Translations under genes and position numbers: made by a program | From: Penicillium oxalicum | Taxonomy: Eukaryota; Ascomycota; Eurotiomycetes; Eurotiales; Aspergillaceae | Reading direction: 5' to 3' | Assembly: GCF_001723175.1 (NCBI RefSeq) | Contig: NC_064650.1 | Coordinates: forward strand, 372,001 to 436,000 | Length of the DNA: 64,000 nucleotides | The notes under the pieces: model-generated | The model's input: the letters and a program-made list of their open reading frames with translations, nothing else | What the model was told of the DNA's origin: nothing | The model's database searches: none | In this document: positions 47,966 through 58,444 of the stretch, in pieces | How positions within the stretch are numbered: position 1 is the stretch's first letter | Layout: every line of letters starts with the position of its first letter

Positions 47966-48988
47966 ATGGAAGCTCTCCAATCATCTCCAGAAGCATCGAG
48001 CTTCGTCACCATCGCCGAGCACCAGTCGCGAACTCCCAGCTCATTCCACAACGGACCCACCGTGCTCTACTATCATAGGCAGGGGTGCAAGCTGGTCGTT
48101 CTCGAGCACGAAGTAGCTTCACACCCGAGTTTGCTCGCGTTGCGCGGGGAGAATCCCTCTGCAAATGGTGCCGCAAGTGCAGCCCAGGGCGAGGACGGCA
48201 CTGAAGACCGCGAGGTGGCTATTGAGGACCTCGACGTCTGGGTCACATCCGAGTAAGTCAATTGCTTATTCTCCCATTACTTGACGACCACTTTCCAGAA
48301 CAACCGCAGCAAAACTAACCAGTCCTGTTCCAGAAAATTCATCCTGTACTCCCGGTCCGCCTCGACAGGTGTCTCTATTCCCTACCCTTCCATCTCACTC
48401 CATGCAATCCAGCGACTGCGCGTGCCCGGCTCTTCCGACGCCGAGGTCCAAGGCTTGTACATGCAAATCGCCCTTCCTACCGCGCCTTCCGCCGAAGACG
48501 ACGAAGAAGAATGCCTCACCATGACGGTTGTGCCTCCCGCAGGATTGACACCCGAGCAGCGCGAAGCCCAAGAACAAGGCGACGAGCCAACGGAGACCCC
48601 TACCCAACTACTCTACAATGCAGTATCCGCCTGCTCCAACTTGCACCCGGATCCAGTGGAGCCCGGTGATGAGGAGGAGGAAGGTGACGAACACGAGACC
48701 AAGCCCACCTTCTTCCAGATTGGACAGGATGGCGCAGACTTTTCGAACGGGGATCTCCCGCCGCCGGTGGATGGGAGCTCTGGATGGATTACGGCGGATA
48801 ATATGCATGAGTTTTTCGATGAGGAGGGGAACTGGATTGGGGAGGGTGAACCGCCATCTTTCCCTGGGCTTGGACCTGGTGCTGGGACCGTGAGACCCCG
48901 AGAGGATGAGAATGAGATGGAGGAAGGGACCAATGGTGAAGGGGCCGAGGGTGAAGGGGAAGAGACGAAATGGCGCAGAACTGATTGA
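47966..48988 (+). CDS. pICln-like protein (methylosome / Voldacs family)
   Basis: Exons 47966-48252 and 48334-48988 give 313 residues. The N-terminal PH-like fold is visible as GPTVLYYHRQGCKLVVLEHEV, EDLDVWVTSEKFILYSRSA and GVSIPYPSISLHAIQRL, and the rest is acidic with a conserved WITADNMHEFFDE near the end, as in the regulator-of-volume-decrease (Voldacs) family. In other eukaryotes pICln chaperones Sm proteins with the PRMT5 methylosome during snRNP assembly; the same role is likely here in cytosol and nucleus. The C-terminal acidic Glu/Gly-rich tail fits the family. The intron has GTAAGT, an ACTAAC branch and a CAG acceptor. Assignment is good; the length is above the animal average because of acidic inserts. 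Confidence 0.85.
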
Positions 48989-49495
48989 AGCCTGTCGAAT
49001 ATCAATTTGAATTGCAAGTCTTACTACCATGAAAATGGGCGGGGGGCTAGTGATAGCTTCTCACAATATTATATGTCTTCCAATTCGCTAGATTGAAGTG
49101 AATAAACGAGACACCTGATGATACAGGAACGAAGCGCAACTTTCAAGACCAAAAAAAAACAAAGATTATAGTATTTTCATTCCTAGCTATAGCTACCTAA
49201 GCGGGGGGGGGATGGGATATCAATAGAGAAAAGGCAAAAATGTTGAAAAGGCTGGAGAAAACTGGACGCCCAACGGCAGTCGACAAAGATTCACGATCAA
49301 GGCCGAACAGAGTATTAAAACCGAATGCGCCAGAAAATTGGAGACAGGTAAGGGGGACAAAAAAGAGGTATAAGGCTTGAAAATAATAAAGGATCAAGAA
49401 CAGACATGGCTTAGCAACAAACCCGAGCATAAGGAATAAGGATAGGGAAACTCCGTACTACCGCGTGAGAATCATCAGAAACGGAGTCGACATGT
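48989..49495. other. Shared 3' flank of convergent genes
   Basis: About 500 bp, AT-rich, between the pICln-like gene (+) and the single-pass membrane protein gene (-). No gene seen. Confidence 0.5.
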
Positions 49496-52255
49496 CTACT
49501 CCTTCAAGAATCCATCGCCATCATAGAGACTGACTGGCGTCGCGCAAGTGACCCCGATCCCGAGGCCCTTCCCAGTTGGTGTCATCAGAGTACGGCGGGT
49601 GGGAGTGAGGGTTGGAGTGGCGCGACTGCCCGAAGGACGAGTAGGTGACTGCTCTTCACGCTTGGGGAGAGACCGTGGAACGCTCATCCGGGCATAGGAG
49701 GGTGAAAGGTTGGTCTCGAGCTGGAAGGTGTAGCCGGCGGCAAATTGGGTTGAAGTTCGCTTGGTAGGCGAAGCACTGCGATTGGCATCCTCCCAGATGG
49801 TGACCTTTTCTTTTCCACCCGAGCCTTTTGAGAAAATGAGAGGCGACACTGGACGCGCCACCGAGCCAGTCTCGGTAAACGACGAGCGTTGAGAGCCACG
49901 GCTTTGTCTGTAAGATCCTGGACTTGCATACAACGAGTCGATCGAGTTCCGCCAGTCATCGCCTATTCCGCTGCTCATACGTGAGTCACCCTTGGGCGAC
50001 AGAGGCCCTTTGAGGGGCGTGGATTGACCCTTGGCACCCGAAGAGCTCCCATGGGAGGATTGTAGGGATTGTCGATCGTGTTGTTTCGTTCGGGGCGGCG
50101 TTCGCGGGCCGCTGGGTGTTTCGCGGGCCACATGTCCCTGGTCTACTGGCGGTTGATTTTCTCTCAACTCCCAAACCCCGGACTCTCGCTCAGGTGACGG
50201 GGTATGAGATAGATCGACCTCGTGCGGAGGAGGAACAGACGTGAAGATACCAGGTAAGCCATGCCCGCTGACGAACAGGGGCGCCTCTTCCAGTATATCC
50301 GAGGGCGCCTTCTTTCTTTTCTTGGATGGAACCCTCGTCTGCAATAAAGACTGCGGCTCCTCAGCCAAGGGAGCTAAGGAGCTCGACACTGAGGGTTTGT
50401 TCCGGCGACTACTGGCCTGACGTCCAGAGCGAGGTTGGGAACGTGGCCCATCTGGTGACCGGGATGGCTGGGGCTGCGACGGCATCTGGATCGCAGTCTC
50501 CCGAAGATCAACTTCTTCCATTGCATCAAGATCTTCAGGTTCTTCCTCAACAGTAGGGGAGAAAGCAGGACCTCCGAAAGTCATTGGCGGATGAATAGAT
50601 ATGCGAACACAATTTTGACGCCTGTGTCCTTTGCTCTTCCGATGAGAGTTGGAACCACCCAGTGCTGAGTGAAGGGGCCCTTTCAAAGAACCACTTGAGC
50701 GTTGCATGGGGCTTTGTGGCGTGCGACTTCGTGGCTGGATTGGTGAACCGACTGAGAATAGTGAGCCGGTGGAGGCTGGAGAACCACAGTAAAAGGGATC
50801 ATTCTCAAGCGCATCATATGCAGAATGAGGTGTTTGGCGCTGTTGATGCTGGCTCGACTGGAAATCAGTTGACATGTTAGACGCCAATGGTCGCGAGGTT
50901 GATCCATTACTATCGCTCCAGCGCATGTTCATAGACGCAAGATTGCCGGCACGTAACGAATGGTGAGTCCTTGATTGATTGTACGACAGTGATTCGCTTC
51001 GACGAGGGAGCCTCTGTGATTCGATGTTGGAGTTGCCGGGCAGGCGAGCGGTCGTGGTCATGCTGCGACGAGGGGAAATGGTCTCACCAGAGACCTTCCT
51101 GGACCCACCAGCATTAGACGAGGAACGCATCACAAAGCTGGGAGGCATGGATGTGTTCGCAGCAATGTAGCTCCGTCGACCATTTTCCACACCGACGTCG
51201 TTAGCGCTGTACGGCACGAATGTGCCACCAGATGGAAAGATGGGGGAGACAAGATCAATGTCTGCAGATCGGGAGCCATTTCGACCGTCTTCCAGAATGG
51301 AGCTATTGGTCGTGTCGATACTCATCGATGACAAGCGCATGACCGAATCATTTCGAAGATAACTGAACCTCTCCTGACCAAATAAAGCCGGTGGTGGAGG
51401 GGGAATGGACTGATCCGGGGCATGTCCGGCCGTTTGACTGATGATACTGCCACCTCGCACACGTGCCGGTGACTCCTTGCCGAGCATCGGGATTGGATCC
51501 AGTACATCGTGCATAGAAGCGACGTGGTTGAAGCCATGAAAGACGTGAGGACGCGTATGCTGAGTAGGCGGAGGCCATGCACCGGCCGGGGACATTGGCC
51601 GCATGCCGACATGGAAGCAGTTCTCTTCACGTGGAATTTCTGGAGTTTGCCGTGGTGTCTGATCTGCTGGCAGCTCTAAGATCCCTTCCACAGCCGATAG
51701 GGGGATGTTGTCCTGCATCGTTCCAGCTTCACTCACGGTGGCCATGGATGCCGTTTGCCGCTGGCCTGTGCGATTAAAGCGCTTCGACCGGGCTCGGCGG
51801 ATGGAGTTTCGAAGAGATCTTGCCCTTTCCATCAACGGCCATGAGGTTTCCGGTTCACTTTTAGGTCGCACCAGAGTCTCTCGCGACGTCAAGTGACCCC
51901 ATTCTGTTGGTTTCCCATATGGCAACCCGCCATGGGTCCTCAAAGCATTGCTATCCTCGAGTGAAAGTTCAGTCAGAGTATCCCCCTTGTATGTCTTGAC
52001 CTTCCGTGACCTATTCGGCTCCCTGAAGCCAAGCATCCTCATCGCATGTCGTTCCTTGCGAATCCGCACCCATACCACAATACCCACGACACCTAATACC
52101 ACAAAGAAGCCGGCGGCAGAAGCGGCAATGGCGATCACGATGGTGAGACTGAGCATCGTGACCAACGAGACGGGGCCGGAAAATCCCCAGCTTCCCTCAA
52201 TTCCAGCTGCGCGAAGCGTAAAGGACTTGGATATGGTTTCAAACAGCTCATCCAA
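49496..52255 (-). CDS. Large single-pass membrane protein, disordered cytosolic tail
   Basis: One long open frame of about 919 residues. Near its start is one strong membrane segment (LTIVIAIAASAAGFFVVLG and on, about residues 36-60), followed by basic VRIRKER, which suggests a cytosolic tail. The remaining 850 residues are Ser/Pro/Arg-rich and probably disordered, with many SP sites and a short basic KKRKKAP. The start is unresolved: the frame is open upstream to a TGA near 52298 but has no ATG there. The first in-frame ATG is at 52156, just before the membrane segment; the 33 residues before it (LFETISKSFTLRAAGIEG) look coding, so an upstream exon with the true ATG is likely. Family and function not recognised. 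Confidence 0.75.
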   Translation of the reverse strand: MDELFETISKSFTLRAAGIEGSWGFSGPVSLVTMLSLTIVIAIAASAAGFFVVLGVVGIVVWVRIRKERHAMRMLGFREPNRSRKVKTYKGDTLTELSLEDSNALRTHGGLPYGKPTEWGHLTSRETLVRPKSEPETSWPLMERARSLRNSIRRARSKRFNRTGQRQTASMATVSEAGTMQDNIPLSAVEGILELPADQTPRQTPEIPREENCFHVGMRPMSPAGAWPPPTQHTRPHVFHGFNHVASMHDVLDPIPMLGKESPARVRGGSIISQTAGHAPDQSIPPPPPALFGQERFSYLRNDSVMRLSSMSIDTTNSSILEDGRNGSRSADIDLVSPIFPSGGTFVPYSANDVGVENGRRSYIAANTSMPPSFVMRSSSNAGGSRKVSGETISPRRSMTTTARLPGNSNIESQRLPRRSESLSYNQSRTHHSLRAGNLASMNMRWSDSNGSTSRPLASNMSTDFQSSQHQQRQTPHSAYDALENDPFYCGSPASTGSLFSVGSPIQPRSRTPQSPMQRSSGSLKGPLHSALGGSNSHRKSKGHRRQNCVRISIHPPMTFGGPAFSPTVEEEPEDLDAMEEVDLRETAIQMPSQPQPSRSPDGPRSQPRSGRQASSRRNKPSVSSSLAPLAEEPQSLLQTRVPSKKRKKAPSDILEEAPLFVSGHGLPGIFTSVPPPHEVDLSHTPSPERESGVWELRENQPPVDQGHVARETPSGPRTPPRTKQHDRQSLQSSHGSSSGAKGQSTPLKGPLSPKGDSRMSSGIGDDWRNSIDSLYASPGSYRQSRGSQRSSFTETGSVARPVSPLIFSKGSGGKEKVTIWEDANRSASPTKRTSTQFAAGYTFQLETNLSPSYARMSVPRSLPKREEQSPTRPSGSRATPTLTPTRRTLMTPTGKGLGIGVTCATPVSLYDGDGFLKE

Positions 52256-54033
52256 AAGATCGATTCGAGTGCGTAGTCGCCGAGAGTTTCAGCCGTTGAT
52301 CTTTACGATGCGAATCACAAGCAAAGTGGACGAATTGAGGCACTCTGAAGGTGACCGACACAGTCGAACAGGTACTGTGAAAGACGCAACCCCCCGGAAT
52401 TAGACGAAAAATCAGATGCTGTGGTGTATGGAGGCATTCCTCTTCGAGGCCCCTGGGTTTGTTATGTGACAACCCTCGACCGGTTGTCTGGAATGTGAAC
52501 ACATTACCAAGACGCCGCGAGGAATGTTCAGGGCTACACTCTTGTTGCACTGTACCCTGGTACTAGAGGTCACCCTCATCAATCAATTCTCCTCTGCAAG
52601 AGCTCTCATCGAGCTTGGTCCCGGGTTGAACGACTCCATTACTCACTTGGCCGGGTAGGGTAGGTTGACATCGAACAGGAGGCCTTGATGGGTGCGCAAT
52701 GGGCTTCAACCACGTGCAGCAACCGAGCCGGTAAGGTATCCTTACCTTTAGCCCAGTGGTCCAGATACAACTCGCCATTTGATTATTCTTGTCTGCCAAG
52801 CATGATGAGATCGGGTGAACCTGCGACGTCCGGGTTGAAGATTGATACGATCGCGACGAGATAGGGAGGTCTTACACGAAAGGAAAAGACGCGTCGGCCC
52901 CATACCTCAGCATCGAACATCTTTGGGATTAGCTTTAGAGTTTTGAAGTAGATGAGCTTTTACTGATTTGCCCAATTTCAAGACTTTGTACCATGTAGTC
53001 TCGGGACTTATCAGCCCCGTGGACGTGGGCAGCCACAAATCACCGTGGTCATCGCGTCGCGCGTCTTCCGAGATCGCGAAGGGCTTCTTCAACAGCACTG
53101 ATTCCCTTTATACCCACAGTAGAACAATATCGAGGCGTAAATCTTTGAGAGTTGGAGCAAATCGCTCCAAAAGTACCTAGTCCAGGCGATAGGAAGTTAC
53201 CACCTGCACACGCTGGCAGTGAACTGTTGCACCTCCCCAAATCATGCAGCCTCATGATTCAGGCAAACATTCCGATATTCGGCCATTGGTAGGACAATTT
53301 GTAAAGGATCAATAACGACAGAGCGAAGCAAGGCCATGAGAAGGGCAAGATCTGAGTTATACTGTAAAATATTTCTTCTGATTAGATGGCCAGAGCTGCA
53401 GAAGAGTTTGAAAGAAGCCATTACGTAGACCACAGGCACTCCGTATGGATTAGGTAGCTCGGGCTTCAATACTCCAAATTCGACTTTGGTGCATCTCCAC
53501 CATTGTCCAACCCTCTATCCAGCTCTCTGTGTGAAACTTTCCCAGATTATCGACCCATGTCTGTATTAAAAATCCGTGATCCTTGGGGCAAATACCTGGG
53601 ACCAATTATCAAATCACGAACTAAATTAACGCACTAGGTGACCGACTACTAGCTTTTTAGTTCATCAAAAATCCAAAAAAACCCCCGAGGAGGTGTACAA
53701 AGGCATGCGGGCATTGCTATCCACAAAGATCAGGATGAACACAGCGTGGTATTTATTGATAGATGGACAGAGGAAGAGATTCAGGAGATAGTAGTGATCG
53801 CAAAGGAATTTGTCGCAGACGATAGGATGTATGATGACTGGGAGGACACTATTGCCTCGATCGTAAAAAGCACAATTCCTCATCCTCAAAATATTGAAGT
53901 GCGTGACACACTGGCGTACGCCGAATTGGCGATGAAAAAACGGCATGAAGCTTAGCATAAAGCATGGGGGTCAGAAAGCGGAGACCTGCTGTGTGTGTTT
54001 TCCACTACACAAAGGGCTCTTAGGAAGCCAAAC
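52256..54033. other. Gene-poor, AT-richer stretch
   Basis: About 1.8 kb. The upstream exon of the membrane-protein gene may lie in its first 200 bp. At about 53689-53955 a frame without an early ATG reads as a protein-like segment (VVFIDRWTEEEIQEIVVIAKEF ... MKKRHEA, stop at 53953-53955), possibly the last exon or fragment of an orphan gene. Confidence 0.4.
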
Positions 54034-54618
54034 TCAATACTCATCAGAGTTGAAGTTCTCGACAATGTGCCGAACTACTCTGTCAATAATTCGGTCGAGC
54101 CATGGCCCTATTCCACGTCCATGACGGATCCGCTCCTCGAGTTCAATCTCCCAGAGGGTGAGAGGCGGCTGTTCTGATAGAAGATGAAGTGCAATGTGTC
54201 GGGAAGACTCCGTAATCCAGGGAGGTTGACGTAAGGCATGTGAGATAGAGTACTCTAGTTCAGTACTGACTCTCAAGTCGTCTGAGTTACCATCAGACTC
54301 GTATTCTGAGCCGGATTCGAGATCTGATGGCTGTGTCTGGGTCTCTGAGTAGGCATCGAGTTCTGTATCACCTAGCGCGAGCATGACATCAAAGATTGTA
54401 AAGTATTCGTCTTCAAAGGTTTCGTGGTGTCTTGTACGCGAAGGTGAGGATAGATAGGCAATTTTTCGTCGGGTTTCGCGAAGAAAGGATCTAGCCGAGC
54501 GCGAGTATGCTCTCACTTGTTGCAAGACTTCAGTGCGATACACGAAGCAAAAAATTGCAAAGGATACGAGTAGGCATAAGACGGGAAAAACGAGAGAAGC
54601 AGTTGCTTTCTCAGCCAT
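54034..54618 (-). CDS. Orphan small membrane protein
   Basis: An uninterrupted 194-residue frame from a true ATG at 54618. An N-terminal hydrophobic stretch (ASLVFPVLCLLVSFAIFCFVY, about residues 7-27) could be a signal anchor, followed by a basic region (SARSFLRETRRK), an acidic Asp/Glu/Ser region, and a helical, charged C-terminus (LWEIELEERIRHG; WLDRIIDRVVRHIVE). No family recognised. It lies alone in an AT-richer stretch with no clear neighbour, so it may be a lineage-specific gene. Confidence that it is expressed is moderate. Confidence 0.5.
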   Translation of the reverse strand: MAEKATASLVFPVLCLLVSFAIFCFVYRTEVLQQVRAYSRSARSFLRETRRKIAYLSSPSRTRHHETFEDEYFTIFDVMLALGDTELDAYSETQTQPSDLESGSEYESDGNSDDLRVSTELEYSISHALRQPPWITESSRHIALHLLSEQPPLTLWEIELEERIRHGRGIGPWLDRIIDRVVRHIVENFNSDEY

Positions 54619-57600
54619 GGTGAGTCGTAGGAATGGAACGAGACGTTTATTTCGTTAATAAGAATGTCGGTGGAATGAAAGAGTGGATGATTTCAGTGCT
54701 TGTTAGTAGAAGTGAAGTGAGGCATGTTGAATTCATGTTTGTAGACTACCTTGCCAAATCGGGCTTTCGATCAGGTTGGATGTTGACCAGCTCAAGATAC
54801 CATGTCCAATAGATTGTTTGCTTTTGAACAGAGTCACAAACACAATTAGTGTCATGAAAGTTTTTGTTTTATATAATTTATGCAGAATGGCCGAGATCTC
54901 TGTGATAGTTGGGGCTTTTTTTCATCATAACGCCCGGGATTCATGACACCGGGGATGATTTATAAGCACCTTCAAAATAAGTTGAGACCCCGGTGCTCAT
55001 ATCATCACTGGCATTTTTGGCAGCGCTCACCTGTCATTTCTTTCCCTCCATATTGATGAAGAACATTTTCTGCCCCGCATATAAAGTCTTTTGACTTCAG
55101 AGATCCTCAGGAACTTGGACATGATCATGTGTAGCGATGAAGTATTGCAGTGGCCTATATAATTCGAGCCACTGTGGAGACTTTTAGAGTTCAGCCTCAT
55201 ATCAGAATCTAATGAGTTTTATACGCAAGAAATGGGGTTGATTCTGGCAGAGTGGGCAAGAACCTATTCACATACCTCTATATGGCCACATTAAATGGTC
55301 CATGAATTGTAGGACAGGGCCGAAAATTGTAAAATTGTCGTCAGAGACAATCCGCAGTGATCCATCTATGAAAGTGAACCCTTTTAGTGTGAACAGTCTA
55401 ATCGTAATAATACGTGCAGTCGAGAGACTTTTCTGAACATGCCCAATTGCCCCAACCACGCTTGCTCCTCACAGGGAGGCTAGACGTGAAACCGAGCCTC
55501 AGGCCCGGCCTTGAATACCCCTGGAAGAAAACCATCATCGTGATCATGATTCACTTTGATCGTATTGGATATGGCGATGCAAAGTGGGAAGGCTTGTTGC
55601 ACCATAGACGTAAGTCTTGAAGAACATCTAATTGACTGGCTATTCTCCATGCTTGCTCAATTTAAGGGACAGCCCAGTGTCTGGTCAGCATTAGCTTGCA
55701 CAGGAGAAGAGATCGCTCTATTTTACAAACATGACAGATCGAAAAGACCTTAACAGATGAAGTTCCGTTTGCTGAAGAATATTATCTCTGTACAGCGAGA
55801 TTGATCCGATGGTGTTGCCAACCACAATCGGCGGTCTCGGATATGCTGACGCTATTCCGTTCACCCGCACAACACCAAGAAAACCAACTCCGCGGACCAT
55901 TCCAGGCCCCTCCGTAGCTCCGTGGGGGTCAAGACGAGCACCAGACTTTGGTCTCGTTGCTACCCGATGGAGGGTCAGCCAGGCCCTGAGTGATTCTTCG
56001 ATCGTCTTTGGTTGTCTGGGTTCCATGTTTGCTAGATTGCCAGTAACACCCCGAGTGCCTGTTCTGTTTATTGGTTGCAAAGGGCCACAATTGAGATGTA
56101 GGAGCATGAGTGCACCCAAAGTTTGTGGTTGGAGTTGGATGCATCCGGAAATCTATCAGCCGCTACATTGATTGAGCCCAATCCTGACAAAGAAGTCGTC
56201 AGACCAGAAGCTCGAAAAGGAACAAGTCCACCACCGGGCTGGAGACGCTGATGGAGAATCTTCGCTTTGTCACTCCCTGGCCGAGCTCTGTCTACTGAAG
56301 CAGACGATCATGGGACAGCGTAAATAAGCTTTGTAGCGCAGTCACCTATACACATATGATGCACATGCTGGTATGCATGTGAAGGTAGATCTCCCCGCTG
56401 CTCTGACGGGAGCAGTGGCCTCGATCCAGAAAGCTTTACAGATGGTACAACGCTGCAGAACTCGATCTCCCTCCACTTTGGCTCAAGGGTATAGTTGCTG
56501 AGCTTGATAAGCTTCATGGCGCACCGATTAAGAGCAGCCACACCAGCTTGATTCCGAAGCTCCTAGTATCCAGGTGAGGGTACAGTCGGATGACCGAACC
56601 CGGTGTGGCAGGATCCCTGATCAAGGCTTCCTTTTCAGCCGCTCTCATAAGTTCACGAGGCAATCGGATGAGCTTCTCCTATCGTAGCAGGTTTTCTTTC
56701 ATTTTTCCATCCCCAAAAAACCTTCGGTGCTGGTCAGGTACTACCTCGGCCTGTTCCACGCTTTCGATGTGAGATCATTCTGTCTGCTATGATCTTGATT
56801 TCCCATCTGCGATGCTGTCATCGGAATGTATCGGCTGAACGCGTGTGCGGGGGAAGAATCATCCCCAGCGGTGAAGAACGAGACGGTCGAATCCACGGCC
56901 CAGTGACCCCGTCACGCCCCCCCCGCACGGCTTCCACCGCGTTTATCAACAGATGACCCCCCCCCCCCCCCCCCCCCCCGGGGCCCAGATCGGAAATTCG
57001 GAAATGGTACAATCAAGGAGCGTCCGTCATTTGATCGATTTGCGGACCACCGGAGACCGCACATGAAGATGGTGACGACCGGACGTTGCGACCGTGATGT
57101 TTTTGCTTATAACGGCGGGGAGCGGTCCGCGAATTAGGCTCTGTGGGGAGAAGAAAATATTTCTGAAAGCTTTTGATCAGGTCTCCGTCTAATCCTCAGT
57201 ATTTACTTCCTAGAGCTGTGCTCCCCGACGGTGGATCGCCATCCGTGGTTCAAGCAGCGGTGCCGTCTTTGTTTGCTTCGACTACTCTGTTTCTGGGACG
57301 CGCTTTGCCTGACGGACAATCGAACCTTGCTCACGAAACCCTCGTCAATTCTTTCGGGGAGACCGAATTCAAATGCAGCCCGCGGTCACCGTTTCGATGA
57401 ACCCATTACATCGTAGACTCACGGAACTGCACACGATATAAAGAGAATGCTGTGGTTGCTCTCCTGCCAAATCTACATATTCCTCCACACGTTCGAGAGT
57501 CCACCCTTGGAAGCTCAACCCAAGCAGAAGCAGTGATCTTGTCTTCACTATCGCAGAGATGCAGAGCTCACAAGCTGCAGACCAGGGAGTCGCAGATCAA

Positions 57601-57727
57601 GAGCTGGTATGTCATCGGTCATCTAGCCAGGGTGCTTTCGGGGTCGAATCTAATTTGTCGACAGCTCCGAGGCCTGGCCGAAGCCCTCCAATGCACCACC
57701 TGTCAGATTTCCATCAATCCGGCGTCG
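54619..57727. other. Gene-poor stretch with homopolymer C tract
   Basis: About 3.1 kb with no gene I can support. The left half is AT-rich. Near 55556-55753 a frame reads EEHLIDWLFSMLAQF ... ALFYKHD and may be a decayed fragment of a fungal gene. A C23 run begins at 56957. Confidence 0.4.
56957..56979 (+). repeat. C23 homopolymer followed by GGGG
   Basis: About 23 consecutive C residues, then GGGGCCC. Intergenic, about 750 bp before the orphan basic protein gene. Exact length is uncertain, as for all such runs. Confidence 0.85.
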
Positions 57728-58444
57728 ATGGCGGACGACATTGACAAGGGGGCCTACATCACCAATCATTACCCACCCTTCTTCCTCAACAACTACACCA
57801 GAGACGATGACATCTCGCCGCTCGACACCACCGCCCCAACCGGGGAACCCTCGTTCTGGAAACACATCACTCCCGAACAGCGGGACCGCTACTACCAGCT
57901 TGTCGAACAGGCCTTGAATCGTATCCTCGACGAGTCCAAGGACACCGATCCCGAGGTCGCCATTCTCTTTGCCCACTATCAAATCGACTTTCACATCCGC
58001 CAACACTACCTCTCTCATCGCGGGGTCCTCTCCTTCTGCCGCAACGCAGATGACATGCAACAACTGCGTCACTGGCAATGGAAGCTCCACGACGTCGATC
58101 ACCGCAAACCACTCAACCTCAACCACAGCTGGCCCCATGGCTGCAAGCACACCGCCTGGCCAGATGACAAGAATCTGGAGATGATGCACCTCACACTGAT
58201 GTGGAAGCGAGCCTGGCCTGCACGACGGAAGCGTGTGGCCGAAGTCCGCGTACGATGGGCGGCCATCATGGAGGAACGGCGGAAACAGCGAGAGATGCTG
58301 CTCCGCAAGCAGAAAGCCAAGGAGACCATCACGGTTCGGCTCTACTGTCGGGGGGAATTGATGGATGTGCGAGAGCTCAAGCGAATCCCACATTCTGAGC
58401 CGACGCTTCGGCCAGATCGGGTGATGCAGAGCTCGGCCTTTTGA
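57728..58444 (+). CDS. Orphan basic, helical protein
   Basis: A single exon from the ATG at 57728 (MADDIDKGAYITNHYPP) gives 238 residues. The frame stays open upstream but without an ATG and with poorer protein character, so this start is preferred. The middle is rich in His, Tyr and Trp (HYQIDFHIRQHYLSHRG; HWQWKLHDVDH), and a basic coiled region follows (RRKRVAEVRVRWAAIMEERR and MLLRKQKAKE). No signal peptide or membrane segment. I do not recognise a family; a DNA- or RNA-linked role is only a guess from charge. Well-formed codon use supports a real gene. Confidence 0.65.
   Translation: MADDIDKGAYITNHYPPFFLNNYTRDDDISPLDTTAPTGEPSFWKHITPEQRDRYYQLVEQALNRILDESKDTDPEVAILFAHYQIDFHIRQHYLSHRGVLSFCRNADDMQQLRHWQWKLHDVDHRKPLNLNHSWPHGCKHTAWPDDKNLEMMHLTLMWKRAWPARRKRVAEVRVRWAAIMEERRKQREMLLRKQKAKETITVRLYCRGELMDVRELKRIPHSEPTLRPDRVMQSSAF

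Noticed and set aside
57452..57727. N-terminal extension of the orphan basic protein
   Set aside because: The extension begins at GTG and its composition differs from the rest; the ATG at 57728 is preferred.
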